DNA from: Asterias amurensis | Lineage: Eukaryota > Echinodermata > Asteroidea > Forcipulatida > Asteriidae | Reading direction: 5' to 3' | DNA length: 64,000 nt | Assembly: GCF_032118995.1 (NCBI RefSeq) | Contig: NC_092648.1 | Coordinates: 21,852,450-21,916,449, forward strand | Shown here: piece after piece, positions 45,285 through 57,700 of the stretch | Numbering within the stretch: position 1 is the first letter of the stretch | Layout: each line of letters starts with the position of its first letter | The notes under the pieces: generated by a model | Database searches by the model: none | What the model was told of the DNA's origin: nothing | What the model saw: the letters and a program-made list of their open reading frames with translations, nothing else | Translations under genes and position numbers: made by a program

Positions 45285-48200
45285 ATGATGAAGGCATTGT
45301 GCTATGTGTTGTTGATGCTCACGTGGATCTTTTCTGGCCTGGCTCAAGATGGTGAGAAGTATAGCTTGTTCGAAGCAATTTTGTTTGACATTTCAGTTAT
45401 TGAAGGACGAGAGTGATATTAATATGTTTGCTAAAAATTATCAGCGTTGAACTTTGTAACTCAGTTGGAACATTCATTTGCGTGACTATTAGTGGTTCTC
45501 GTGACTTTAGTGACGATGGGTTTACATTCACACTCGTCTCTGGAACCCATTACCACCATCCATTAGGTCATGCATCAGCATATCAACATTTAAAGGCAGT
45601 GGACACTATTGGTAATTGTCAAAGACTAGTCTTCACAGTTGATGTATCTCAACATGTGCATAAAATAACTAACCTGTGAAAATTTGAGCTCAATCGGTCA
45701 TCAAAGTTGTGAGATAATAATGAAAGAAGAAAACACCCTTGTCACACAAAGTTGTGTGCGTTTAGATGGTTGATTTCGAGACCTCAAGTTCTAAATCTGA
45801 GGTCTCGAAATCAAATTCGTGGAAAATTACTTCTTTCTCGAAAACTATGGCACTTCAGAGGGAGCCGTTTCTCACAATGTTTTATACCATCAACCTCTCC
45901 CCATTACTCGCCACCAAGAAAGGTTTTATGCTAATAAATATTTTGAGTAATAACCAATAGTGTCCACTGCCTTTAAGCAGCAGCTAAAAACTCATCTGAT
46001 GGGGTTGCTTTTAATTGTATAGTTCCTTCGGTTTTGTTGTATTGAGTATTAAATGACTTTTTTTACAAACCATCCAGCCATACGTCGCTATTCCCACTAC
46101 AACATGAGTCCCTCCCACCTTTCATTTACAACATGGAACAACAATTTCATTAGCAATTATACTATATATTTTCGAAAAGTAGGTCTCTAAAACTATAGGC
46201 CTAAAGGCAGTGGACACAATTGGTAACTACTCAAAATAATTTTTAGCATAAAACCTTACTTGGTATATAACGAGTAATGAGGAGAGGTTGATAGATTAAA
46301 ACATTAGGAGAAACGGCTTCCTCTGAAGTGACGTAGTTTTTGAGAAAGAAGTAATTTTCCACGAATTTGACTTCGAGACCTCAGAATTAGATTTTGAGGT
46401 CTCGAAATCAAGCACCTGAAAGCACACACCTTCGTGTGACAAGGGTGTTTTTTCTTTCATAGTTATCTCGCAACTTCGACGACCAATTGAGCTCAAATTT
46501 TCACAGGTTTGTTATATGCACAGGTCCTGATGTTGCGTTACACCAAGTGAGAAGAATGGTCTTTGACAATTACCAATACTTTCCAGTGTCTTAAGCACCT
46601 GCACTTTAAACTTCCGGGTCAGACCGTGAGGTCAGAATAAAGCCAGGGACGGACCTGAATCAGTGTCAAAATGACAACAAAATAGTTCAAGCTGACGCAG
46701 TATCCGATTTAAAAAATGGCTTTGGTTTTTGGATCAATCCAACTGTTTCAACCATTCCAGCTAGAAATGCTCATAACATATAAAAACTAAGTGAAAATAT
46801 CAGTTCAAAAGGTGGTCACGTTTTAAAAATAAATTCGCAGAAAATCTGGTGCAGTATATGTCAAGCTAGGAAGAATAATCCGTAATTGGAATACACAATC
46901 TGAGAAACGTATCTAACAGCTAGAAAAGTTCCTCAGATAATTTTGGGGATAAATAAAATAATAGATAAATTTGTCCATAATCACATTGACTTATTAGTGA
47001 AACGATTCTGAAAATGCTCTATAGGCCAGGGGTGGATTTCACAAAGAATTAGGACTAGTCTTATCACGAGTTAGGACTAGTTACTCGTCCTAACTTATGA
47101 CTATCCATGCAATTTGTATATCTCCTAGGACTATTCCCAAGTTAGGACTAGTCCTAACGTTTTGTGAAACCGAACCCAGGTCTACTACCGACAGCTGCTT
47201 TACTGCCAACCAAGTCCGATTTAATTGTCATTACAAATTAAAGAGTGGATACCAAACGTGTACCTTCGCTTTAACTACTTTTATCCCCCAAAAAATAAAA
47301 AACATGTATGTTTGTCTTTATCAGATTTTGAGGAGTGCCCTGAAACTGAAAGACCATCTGTATGGATTGGTAAGTTTTGTTTTGACATATTTTAGGTGTG
47401 GTATTAAAGAGCGACGTTTAATTTGAGAAAAGTATGTGGTACATATAAAAAAAAACATAGGTCTATATTATCGCTGGCTTTGAGGGGTATACATTTTGAC
47501 AATGAATGAAGGTAAAAAAAGCGTGTGACATTTTAAATTTAACCCCCAACAAATTGTTAAATTTTCAGACAATGCTCCTGATTGTCAAGCCAACTCAACC
47601 TACTGCGATCATTTTGGTTTGGATTACATGTGCACAAACAACATAACAGACGACACCAACGCGTGCTTTGGAGGAACCAAAGTGATGTGCCTTTACCCAC
47701 CCACCACGCCCCTAGCAGCACCCCTGCCGGCCACCACCCTAAAAGTGATCGCCTACAACGTTTGGGAGCTGAAATATCTAGTCTCGCAGATCGGGCAGAG
47801 AGAGCGAACCTGCCGCATCCCTCATGAACTCTTCAAACAACAACCTGATGTGGACGTGATCGTCTTCGAAGAGATGTTTATGGGTGGCTGTATCGTGAAC
47901 GTCAACAACTCCCTGACTGCTCGTGATATCCTCACAGACTACGGGTTTGTCCACTACACACGGACCGTTGGGGACACCGAGGCGCTCCTACCCTCGTCAC
48001 GAGCAGCTGTACTCGCAAAGCGTAACACCACGGCGGATAACGGCGGTGTTTTCATCACCTCACGATGGCCCATCATCAAGGAAGAGCAAATGGTATATGA
48101 AAACTTTGACAAGACCACTTCTGATGCCCTGGCTGCCAAAGGCGTGATGTATGCCCGCATTCAAAAAACTGTCGATGGATCAAGCAAAACTTTTAACATC

Positions 48201-48836
48201 TTTGGCACCCACATGCAGGCAACCGAGAAACCGGACTCCCCAGGAGTTCGAGTTCTTCAAGCTCAAGAGATGCATAACTTCATGGAGCAAATGATGATCC
48301 CTGCTGATGAACCGGTGCTCTATGCAGGCGATCTGAACGGGGACTTGATTGGTAAACCAGAAAACGCCTTAGCAATTATCGCTGCTCTGAACTCGTCTAT
48401 GCTAGAACGTATAGGACCGATTACAGTCACCTACGATAAAGAAGACAATGACAACCTCGACCCCATCATAGACAGCCAAAGCCAGTTCTTGGACTATGTC
48501 CTTACCAGCAATGCACACGAGCAGCCCTCTAAGGCAACTCTCGAGATCATTCGCCCCAAGAGTGACGAAGCCTTCACGGTGTGCAGAAAATGGCGCTTCT
48601 TAAAATTCTTCCAGTATCCTCATTCGAAAGACTGTGGAGTGACCAAAAGGGTGACGGACCTGTCTGACCATTACCCAGTAGTGGCCATCCTGGATTATTC
48701 GAAGGATGACGTCACGTTCAGCATGTCTACATCTTCAGGAAATGACGTCACGGGTGGCACAAATGAAGTCCCGTCGTCTGCAACCATAACTATTTTTGCC
48801 GCACTTTTGATGATTGCACTGCATGTGTTTAATTAA
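45285..48836 (+). CDS. Secreted sphingomyelinase C-like phosphodiesterase
   Basis: Three exons (45285-45351, 47325-47369, 47569-48836) joined by phase-1 introns give 459 residues. Residues 1-20 are a signal peptide (MMKALCYVLLMLTWIFSGLA). A Cys-rich segment with six cysteines follows (about 25-80). The catalytic domain is of the DNase I-like fold and matches secreted sphingomyelinase C: YNVW (100-103), FEEMF with the metal-binding Glu (137-141), NGGVFITSRWPI, FGTHMQ (250-255), AGDLNGD (290-296), FLDYVL and SDHYPV (403-408). All expected catalytic residues are visible. The family cleaves sphingomyelin to ceramide and phosphocholine. A hydrophobic tail (442-457, ATITIFAALLMIALHVFN region) without basic residues after it suggests a GPI anchor. 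An upstream in-frame start at 45186 would spoil the signal peptide. The gene looks intact and is a host gene with introns. Confidence 0.9.
45592..45975 (+). mobile_element. Foldback family A, full copy in intron 1 of the sphingomyelinase gene
   Basis: AAAGGCAGTGGACACTATTGG to CCAATAGTGTCCACTGCCTTT with TTAA on both sides. Very close to the consensus of the family in this window. Confidence 0.88.
46203..46593 (-). mobile_element. Foldback family A, full copy, opposite orientation, same intron
   Basis: AAAGGCAGTGGACACAATTGG to CCAATACTTTCCAGTGTCTTAA. Together with the copy at 45592 it forms a long inverted arrangement inside one intron. Confidence 0.83.
47028..47176. mobile_element. Palindromic ACTAGT repeat
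   Basis: Outer arms GGATTTCACAAAGAATTAGG and ACGTTTTGTGAAACCGAAC enclose several copies of TTAGGACTAGTCC and its complement. A known type of palindromic interspersed repeat. Confidence 0.7.
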
Positions 48837-49088
48837 TTACCATTTTTACATTGATTACATAGTAGAGTATGTATTGTTTGCAGATTCTTAACATTTAACT
48901 TGACCCAGGTATACAACGTACATCGAGTATTTTCGAGTACATCATGTATAATATTAGTTTTCTAGGGGAAGGCTGTTATTTCCAACGTTTCGACTAGTGT
49001 GCTTTAGATGATACAGTTCTGCCTAATATGCTTAGGGAGATTAGATGGGGCCAATGGAAAACTTTTGAACGCTAGGTGGCGGCAAATT

Positions 49089-49314
49089 TAGAATTTGAGG
49101 CCTCAAATGTAGAATTTGAGGTCTCGAAATCAACCATCTAAACGCACACAACTTCGTGTGACAAGGGTGTTTTCTTGTTTCATTATCTCGCATTATTTTG
49201 ATGACCGATTGAGCTCAAATTTTCACAGGTTAGTTATTTTATACATATGTTGAGATACACCAACTGTGAAGGCTAGTCTTTGACAATTACCAATAGTGTC
49301 CACTGCCTTTAAGC
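49089..49314 (-). mobile_element. Foldback family A, half copy 3' of the sphingomyelinase gene
   Basis: Begins at the central hairpin (GAATTTGAGGTCTCGAAATC) and ends GTGTCCACTGCCTTTAAGCAG, the same CTTTAAGCAG junction as the copy ending at 45975. Confidence 0.78.
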
Positions 49315-49619
49315 AGCCCCCCGTGGCTTAACTGTTTTGCAGTGTTTTGTCGTTCAGATTCGAAGCTTGACATACTTCATAAAAGTGGTCCATAAGGTTC
49401 AATCCATTCCAATAATTTGTTGTATCATCATTTATCATGCAAATCACCTTATATCGTCTAATGTGATGACGAAACTCCGTGCAATCTTCTACTACATCTT
49501 TGTCATGCGTCTGGAGCTGGTTATACATTGTCATAAATATTCTAATCACAAAAATTAAGTATCCTTGTACACTAGTTTATGGGTTATTCAAACGTATTTT
49601 GTTTTGTTTTTTACTTCAA

Positions 49620-49985
49620 GACCTGGTCACTATTGTTAATTGTCAAAGACCAGTTCTCACTTGCTGTATCTCAACATATGCATAACATAACAAACCTGTG
49701 AAAATTTGAGCTCAATCGGTCGGTGAAGTTGCGAGATAATAATGAAAGAAAACACACCTTTGTCACACGAAAATGTGTGCTTTCAGATGCTTGATTTCGA
49801 GACCTCAAACTCTAAATCTGAGGTCTCAAAAACAAATTCGTGGAAAAATACTTCTTTCTCGAAAACTACTCCACTTCAATGTTTTATACTATCAACCTCT
49901 CCCCATTACTTGTTACCAAATGAGGTTTTATGATAATAACTATTTTGAGTAGTTACCCAATAGTGTCACTGTCCACTGCCTTTTA
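49620..49985 (+). mobile_element. Foldback family A, full copy
   Basis: ACCTGGTCACTATTGTTAATTG to GTCACTGTCCACTGCCTTTT. Central hairpin present. Confidence 0.8.
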
Positions 49986-50179
49986 CAAGGCAGAACAAGA
50001 AACGGTCAAATTACTTTAAAACATAGTTATTTCGGTAGGTTTATTAAAATCTTATAATTATCATATTCAATTCCTAACTCTGGAAAGTTGCATTAGACCC
50101 AATTAAAAACAAACAAATAATCACTTGTCCAAGTTTGTCTCAATAAAACTGTTGAACACATTAAAAGAAACCAAATATT

Positions 50180-50350
50180 GCAAACCATTAGGGAAACAGA
50201 TTTGGTTAATTGTAAATGGTTTGGGGTTGAACAGAGAAAAGTTATTAGAGTGGGATTCGAACCACAACCTCCGGATTAACGTGCCGACGCTCCACCAACT
50301 GAGCTATCAAGCCCTATCTTGGCGGTCTCCCTATTCTGTCATTATCTCTG
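50180..50350 (-). repeat. tRNA-derived SINE
   Basis: On the minus strand: GGGAGACCGCCAAGATAGGG, then GATAGCTCAGTTGGTGGAGC (A box), CGTTAATCCGGAGGTTGTGG and GGTTCGAATCCCACTCTAA (B box). The tail is shared with 39480 and 33395. The GTTAA anticodon-loop region suggests tRNA-Asn ancestry. Confidence 0.78.
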
Positions 50351-50889
50351 TTCAAGGATGCCAATGAAAAGCAACATAGCCGTTGACTACTGTGTAGCCA
50401 TAGATCACACTCAATTTACGATACAACCTGGGAATATTGGTTTGGTTAATTGGGGGGGGGGGGGGCCCAAGGCAACTGGGCAAACCTCATCAAGAATCTT
50501 GTCAGCAACTCTGAACAAAACTCACTTTATCTCATTCCCACATGCTGGTTTATGGAATTGACTAATCTTTTGAGTCATGCACTATCATGTGTAATTATTG
50601 AGTAATCGCACAAATAACTATACAAAACCTGAAAAGGTCATTAACAGTTCCATTTTTAAGAGGGCAAGGCCATTATCATTTGGCAAATGGTACTTCAAAG
50701 TCTATGGAAACTTTGGCAGGGGGCACCAAGGCCGAGACCAGGAGCAACAGAGGCCTCCGTGGCCTTTATGTCTTTTCAAGCCTGTTGATGAGCCAGCTAG
50801 ATGCAAGAAGGCACTTAAGCAGATCTTACCCTCGAAGGCTATGAGTCTACTTGGTTATTGTTCGCAGGTAACTATGGTGTAATAGATCA

Positions 50890-51831
50890 TCACGACGATC
50901 CAGTTTCAGATCCTGTGTCGGTGTCAGTCAAAATGCCCCATTGCCTGTAGTCATTGGGTCTGGCATCTTTTATCTGTCCCATCTCAGCTGTCCGATAGAA
51001 GACTGTGAGAAGATCAGACAGTTACAATAAGCTTAGTCAATCACTAAGAAAGTCATTAGCTAACAGGCCTGTATGATTCGTTTTTGAAAGGGCAAGGGCA
51101 CCAAAACATTTTCTCCTTGGTAAAGGGCAACCTATGAGGAAATCGTAAATTTCTACTGGAGCATTTCAAGGCAATGAAAATTCAAATTAGTTGAATTAAA
51201 TTTATTTATTTTATCACAGTTTACAAGTAAAAGCAAAATTGTTTTCCCTGTGTGTACTAAAAACATTCAAATTCAATACTGATTACATAACAAGAGGGCA
51301 TGAAGGCAATCACCTTTGTTACCTCCATGAAGTATCAGGCCTAAAGCTGACCTTGTGGCTGAAAACTCATTTTTGTGTTTTTCTTTTCCCTCCATAACAT
51401 GGACAGCACTGAAAATGTTATCATACAGCACTGCAATGCAAACCTAAAATATCACAACGATTTAACATATTACTCACGTTCCAGCACGTATGGATGGGTT
51501 TCATGCATGTGTCTTCTGTATTCTGCAGAAAATTATAAAAAGACATAATTCATGTTAAACATAGTCTTTTGAAATGAACAAACTGTATTACCCAAAAAAT
51601 ACTAAGAGCACAGAGTCCCACTGTGATAGTACCATGCAGGTTTGGATATGCTGGCTTTGAGTGATAGTGTTCAGGCACACTTGTTTATCCAGGTTGTCTT
51701 AGTATGAAATCCTAATATTTACCTTGGTTGATATTCATTTTGTGCCACACATAGTAAGCACCTCCAAAGCAGACTACTTCAGCAGCAATTAAATACTTTG
51801 ACAAGCGCCACACCACTGCACTTCCAAACAT
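50890..51831 (-). CDS. CEBPZOS: CEBPZOS-like small mitochondrial membrane protein
   Basis: Three minus-strand exons (51723-51831, 51478-51522, 50890-51002) with GT/AG borders join to 88 residues (human: 80). The start is MFGSAVVWRLSKYLIAAEVV, followed by CFGGAYYVWHKMNINQ, EYRRHMHETHPYVLE and LFYRTAEMGQI. I recall human CEBPZOS as having [40 protein letters not shown], which lines up residue by residue. Residues 13-29 form one membrane span, after a short basic start typical of mitochondrial inner-membrane proteins. The role of the family is not established. In vertebrates the gene overlaps the 5' end of CEBPZ on the other strand; I see no CEBPZ exons next to it here. Confidence 0.85.
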
Positions 51832-52264
51832 TGTTATCACAAAATAGATGGGCAACCAACTTCTCAAATCTGCAGATCTTGAAACAAAATAAATACACTT
51901 TCATGTAAGTGCAGCAAGTTGAAGTATAAAAACAGTTATCACATTAATTTACTATATAGTAGTAACTGCTACTCTGCTAGTGACCTTAGCATAATTTGAG
52001 GCAAACAAACAAAGTAAGTCATTGTCAGTCTTTTTCTCAAAGTCAATTGAGGTGAATGAGCAAGTGTCAGTCACTCACTGAATGTCAGCCTACCACCCAA
52101 TTATTTGTGTGTCGCCGTGGTCCAATGGATGGTTAGACTGGGGGATGGACGGCTCTGTATAAAACAAACGAAACTAGTCTGTGATCTTATCTAACAACAG
52201 TGATGTCGTCCAGCAAATTTGTGTAGCAAAACAATTGCGGATTAGAGTGAACTTATTTTTGTAC

Positions 52265-52345
52265 ACTGCAATGGTGACAGTGATGAGACCGATGTTACAC
52301 TGTAAGTGTAATGGTGACAGTGATGAGACCGATGTTAAAAGCGGA
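52265..52345. repeat. Two-copy tandem duplication
   Basis: AATGGTGACAGTGATGAGAC followed by CGATGTTA occurs at about 52269 and again at about 52310, 41 bases apart. Confidence 0.8.
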
Positions 52346-52388
52346 GCCATTAACAGCCACCAGGGCTAGGCTAGGTCCACAGTAGACA

Positions 52389-52494
52389 CAGTAACTGGGG
52401 CGCTGTACTCCTTTTTTCGAATTTTGACATTATCGGCTAGTATGACAGAAAATGTCAAAATTTCGAAAAAAGGAATACAGCGCCCCAGTTACTG
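52389..52494. mobile_element. 106-bp foldback element
   Basis: CAGTAACTGGGGCGCTGTA at the left and TACAGCGCCCCAGTTACTG at the right are perfect inverted ends; the arms extend to AATTTTGACATT with a short loop at TATCGGCTAGTATGACAG. Confidence 0.85.
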
Positions 52495-52921
52495 GGTCTA
52501 CTACATAGTACGTAGTACTCCCAACGCACCCTTCCCCAGGCTACATGCCCTATCGTATCTTCTATCTACTCTACTCTAGCCTACTTAAAAAAAAAATTCT
52601 ACGACTACGAGAACAGGCCAAACTAGGTTCTAGAGTTAAAACCAGACATTGAAAAGATGAATGGAGGAAGCAAATAAGACAATAGTTTATAAAGACTTAC
52701 TCTATTACGAACTAACTTATTTTTACTAAAGTAAATAGCCGATTAGTCCGGCCAGAATGAGTAACCTTCTTGATGAAAATTTCATGTTTTGACTGCTCAT
52801 CGTATAATAGTCAGGTCACCACAAACGTAAAGCAGGCAAACGTGCACAAATGAGCTTGGAGACCAGGTAACCGGCTAAATTAGAGCGACCTCTCTAGGTC
52901 ATCTAGAGCCATTCCTTGCCT

Positions 52922-53370
52922 GGGCCGGTGTCGCATGCAAAAGTCCTGTATGCATACATGTACTATCCGGAGGACATTATTGCATATGCAATAATGTCCG
53001 CCGTACGGTTTTGCATATGCAATCGTGTCCGCCCGGACGCTGCTGTCCCGGACACTTTTGCATATGCAGTTGTGTCCGCCCCCGTGCAAAACCGTCCTTG
53101 CAGTAAATAAAACGCCCTTGATCAACGGAACGCGTTCGCCATTTTTTTACAAGCTAAGTGCATGTCATGAATGACATGGGAAATGTTCGGCCGTTGGGTA
53201 TTCGCTGCAATAATAAAATACGTGAATATTCATGCTGCATATTAAAGGTTCACTGCATGCACGCTCGCTTACGGTTTTTGCATAGCCCGGACACGATTGC
53301 ATAATGCAAAAGTGTCCGGAGCGGATAGTACTATTGCACATGCGGACACAAATGCATCTGACACCGGCCC
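52922..53370 (-). mobile_element. Octamer-module element, copy 3, both ends present
   Basis: GGGCCGGTGTCGCATGCAAA at the left and GCATCTGACACCGGCCC at the right give inverted ends of about 11 bp. Bases 52972-52999 are a perfect 28-bp palindrome centred on GCATATGC. The shared core (GGTCAACGGAACGCG-like and AATGACATGGGAAATGTTCG) is present. Confidence 0.85.
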
Positions 53371-54739
53371 CTGTCTTCAGATGTTCAAGCTATTACTAGC
53401 GCCATCGACAGAAGTTTTAAGGAAATAAGAAATAAATTTAGAAAACATTGAGAAAAAAAAACACCGAGTAAAGTAGTTTCTGTTCGGGTGGCCGACTAGA
53501 GTCAAACTTAACCACAGTCGATCTAAATGTCAGCCGAGTGCTTTGGTGGTTTGACTTTTGCTTGCTGTTCAACTTGAAGACGTCTTATTGTCAGCTCTGC
53601 CACAATACACACGCCAAACCCCTCTAATTTTTGAAGTATTTTTGATGTTTATAATACCATGATCAAGAGGCAAACCACAGCCAACGCCCTTCGCGAGATG
53701 GAGCTTGAGAAGGGAACTATAATTGTGTTATAAAAAATATAATAATATTATGCGGAAATTTGTTTCAACCTAAATACCAACCAAAAGGTGGAATAAAAAA
53801 TGATCGCAAATTGCCTGACATTTAGGCCCTATAAAGAAGAGTCTTTTTCGAAGGCTCTGCAGCCTATAGGGTCAAAACGGCAGGCCACCAACTCAGAATT
53901 CAAATCACTTCTTACACTACACACACGTCGCCGCTCGCCATGAAGTGCGGAGTGGAGCGGGGGTGGGGCACTTCACCGGGGTCTCTGACCTGACCACAGT
54001 TTGCTGACCACTTCTTAACCCCCCCCTAGATTTTATCATCGAGCTGGGCCCAATTTCCTTGATGCCGTAAGCAGAAAAAAAGTTAGACCCCCTCGTTTGT
54101 TGGCTCCATTGTTGTGCAACTGTAGCTTCTTTTCAGTCAAGTAAGCAACATGGCCGATTGAAAGAGATTAAATTCCCGAAGGACACACGATTTTAAAAAT
54201 AAAACGTAATGGGGTAAACAAATTTTTTTTGAAGATGTGTTGACAATTCCTCTATAGATGTTATTTTGGAATCTAATACTTATAGTGGGCATAATGATTT
54301 AAATGATAATGTTGGCTCGGCGCCTTAAAGAAGACCTCGGGTTCCGGTTTAGGGTTAGAACCAGACATAAATCCTTGTTCCCATTGGACTTTTTCGTTGT
54401 TTTTTTAATAGCAAATAGAAACGTTCAGAGGACACTGTTGTAAACGAAAAGACGGTATAATGCCACTACGTGATATGCATTCGACCATAAATTTAAATCG
54501 CCCATGCACAATACGGATCCTTCGGGAATCTGTGATGCACCATCGGCTAATCTCAATCCTGTGTAAAAGACATTGTAACACGCATCACTAATAACAAAGT
54601 TTGCAAGACATTTTGGTCACTGCTTTTGCACCGTCACACACCAAACAAGTTTGAGTAAAATAACAAGTAGGCTACACGAAGTTAACAAGTTTTTACGACA
54701 TTTAGTCCGTAATTATTTCGATCCTATAGACCCACAAGT
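53371..54739. other. Intergenic DNA upstream of the plus-strand secreted gene
   Basis: No gene or repeat of the listed families. The 5' signals of the gene at 54740 must lie here; I see no clear TATA box. Confidence 0.45.
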
Positions 54740-57700
54740 ATGTTTCGATTTCTGGCAATCACCGTGGCGGTGTGCTCCTTGTTTGTTCAAGATGCACAAG
54801 CCACCGCAGTAGCCAGCAACACTCGTCGTGAGATCGAGGTGGAGTTGGAGGAAGAACTTCTAAGGGTGAGTTGGAGAGTGAACATGATACAAAACTTTGT
54901 TGAACGAGTATATCCTGCTACTTTTTAAATATCAAGCTTAGAATTTCAGAAATTTTCCTGAGTTGGAATGAACATTTAGAGAAAGGGTTTAAAGGCTGGG
55001 ATTATACTCAAGCTTTTTAACGAGTATCATGCTATAATTTACTTTAAAAAACAGCTCGAAAGTTTGGTGTGTGTAGGCTACAACAAGACAAACATAGACT
55101 TCCAGGGACAAGTCTTTCAAGTTTTAAGTAAAAAATAACTTGCATTCTTTCTCATTTTTTATTATGTTTTTTTAATTTTTTTTTTTACTTTCCAGTCTTT
55201 GTTGATGGAGCGCAGTCAGTCCGGTAAGATAATGATACTTAACACAGCGAGTTCTTTTTAAAATAAAAATAGTTATTGCCGTACAAAAAAAAAGGGTTGA
55301 TTTACATGGTGCCTCATAGGTTGTGATTTGAGGGATTGCTGGTGAGGTTTCGATAAGGACCAGAGGGAATAGCGACGAGGACTGAGTGCAGGACTATGGC
55401 CGTGCTGTATAGCCCTCTCCCACCTTATCAGGGCCCAATTTCATGGCTCTGCTTACCCGTACGCGCAGAATCGGCACTTACGGAAGCAGGAAATTCTGTG
55501 CTTACGCGAGCATATTCCACTGGTAAGCGGCGAATTTTGGCTTCTGCGCGTGCGTACTCAACGTTACCAGGCATTACTAGTGGTGTTCTACGCTAACAAG
55601 GTTGTCGCAGAAATTCGGCGCTTGTACTTTAGCCTTGTCCAAGGCTTTTTACGCAAGCACCGGTGTCAGATTCAATTGTGTCCGCATGCAATACTGTCTG
55701 CTCCGGACACTTTTGCATATGCAATAGAGTCCGGGTATATGCAAAAACCGTCCGGTGGACATGTATTGCGCGCGTATGCGAGCGTGCATGCACTGAACCT
55801 ACGTACAGTATATGCAGTATGAATATTCACGTATTTTATGATTGAAGCGAATACCCAACGGCCGAACATTTCCCATGCCATTCATGACATGCACTTAGCT
55901 TTAGCTTGTAAAACAAATGGCGAGCGTGTTCCGTCGACCAAGGGTGTTTAATTTACTGCAAGGACGGTTTTGCACGGGGGCGGACACAACTGCATATGCA
56001 AATGTGTCCGGGCGGACACAATTGCATTATGTAGCAGCGTCCGGGCGGACACGATTGCATATGCAAAACCGTCCGGCGGCAATATTGCATATGCAATAAT
56101 GTCTTCCGGATAGTATTGCACACAGGACATTATTGCATGCGACACCGGCCCGCTCTGAATTCACGAACTGCATATAGATACTATTACGGTGCATAACAGT
56201 GCTTGATACCGTGGGGTCGAAGCATTGTTTTTCGAGGTTTTTGAACCTCGTACAAACGAAGCCGCAACGTCACTACGAGGTTGAAACCTCGAAAAACCAT
56301 GCTTCGACCCCACGGTATCACTATGTACCGTGCAGTAGCCTACTATAGTAGGTATGCAGTTCGTGAATTCAAAGCGGGCCGTTTCTTGCATAAAGATCCT
56401 TGAACAAGGCCACTTGCAAGTATAGCGGGGAATCATGATCTAAAGCGCGAAATTCGGCGTAAGACCAGCATGCACCCCATTCAACAATTAGCGCTTATGC
56501 AATGGGTAGCCTTTGCGAAATTGTCCATGTAGCCAGCCCCCCCCCCCCACCCCCATCCCAAGAAAGACCAACAGTTAACTCTGCAAGTATTATTTTGCAA
56601 AATGTTTTTTTTCGGGATAGGTTGTCTCGCCGTATCTGAAGTGAGTTGCTCACTAACTGCATGCTACTTTCAGATGGCTGCTCCATTCGGTAAGTCTGGA
56701 CTGAACGTTTTCATCCGGTAATTTTGTTTAATCACCCTTCCAGTTATTTATTGACTTCTTTATAATTAATGGCAAATATGTTTTATTTTGTCGTCGCTAT
56801 GTGTTTTCTTTTTTGTATTTGTTTTATATTTTGATTATTTGAGACCCAAAATTGGCATATTTTTAACTTCGGTATACACTGCTTTTTTCTAACGTGATAA
56901 GATTATTTGACCTTTGATACATTTCAATGGGGTGAAAGCTTTCAGATTTGTATAAACTACAACTTTGAATGAATACAAAAAAATATATAAACATGAGGCA
57001 TTGACGCACGTAAAAGAACCCAGCATACATATCGAAAAGAGAAGGGGTTCGCCCGGTGTTCCTGGTTTGATTGGCAGCATATTGTGCCACAGCACCATGT
57101 AAACCATTACATGGTGCTATAGAAAAAGGAGTACATGTAGTTCTCATAATTCAAACGAAATCCCACAACACTGGTCCCTTGCAGCTAGGAAAATACTGTA
57201 AAAGCATATTGAGCGTCACTGCTGAGTGACTGATATAACGCGCCGGCCACCAAGGCTTTTCTTGTCCGAGCGTCTCTGAGTTTACAACAAAAGTAAAACA
57301 ATTAAGTTATAATAATAATAATATCGAAGTCTTATATAGCGCACTTATACCAAAAAAGGTACTCAAGGGGCTGAGTATAACAATAGGTAATTGCAGTGAT
57401 TAATTTTGAGTTACCCATGTACATTCCACACACTGATGGGGTTCGAACCCGCGACCCTTGCAATTATAGAGCAGTGTCTGACCAACATTTACCATGCTTT
57501 CATTTATTTATCTTAAAGATGACATCTTTGCCGAAGTATCCCTCCGTAGGGATGGAAGCATATTTTTTGCAGTGGACACGGATGCTGGTGGTAGAGTTGT
57601 TCAAGAAAAGGTTCCGGGTAGGTCAACCTTTTGGTGTCGATTTCCTTTATTACCTAACAAATTAAATATGGGGAAAGTATTTCCTTTTCCCGGTTTGTGT

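Noticed and set aside
32365-50350. Functional tRNA genes at several A/B box matches
   Set aside because: None folds into a full cloverleaf with paired acceptor ends by eye; shared SINE tails follow or precede each match.
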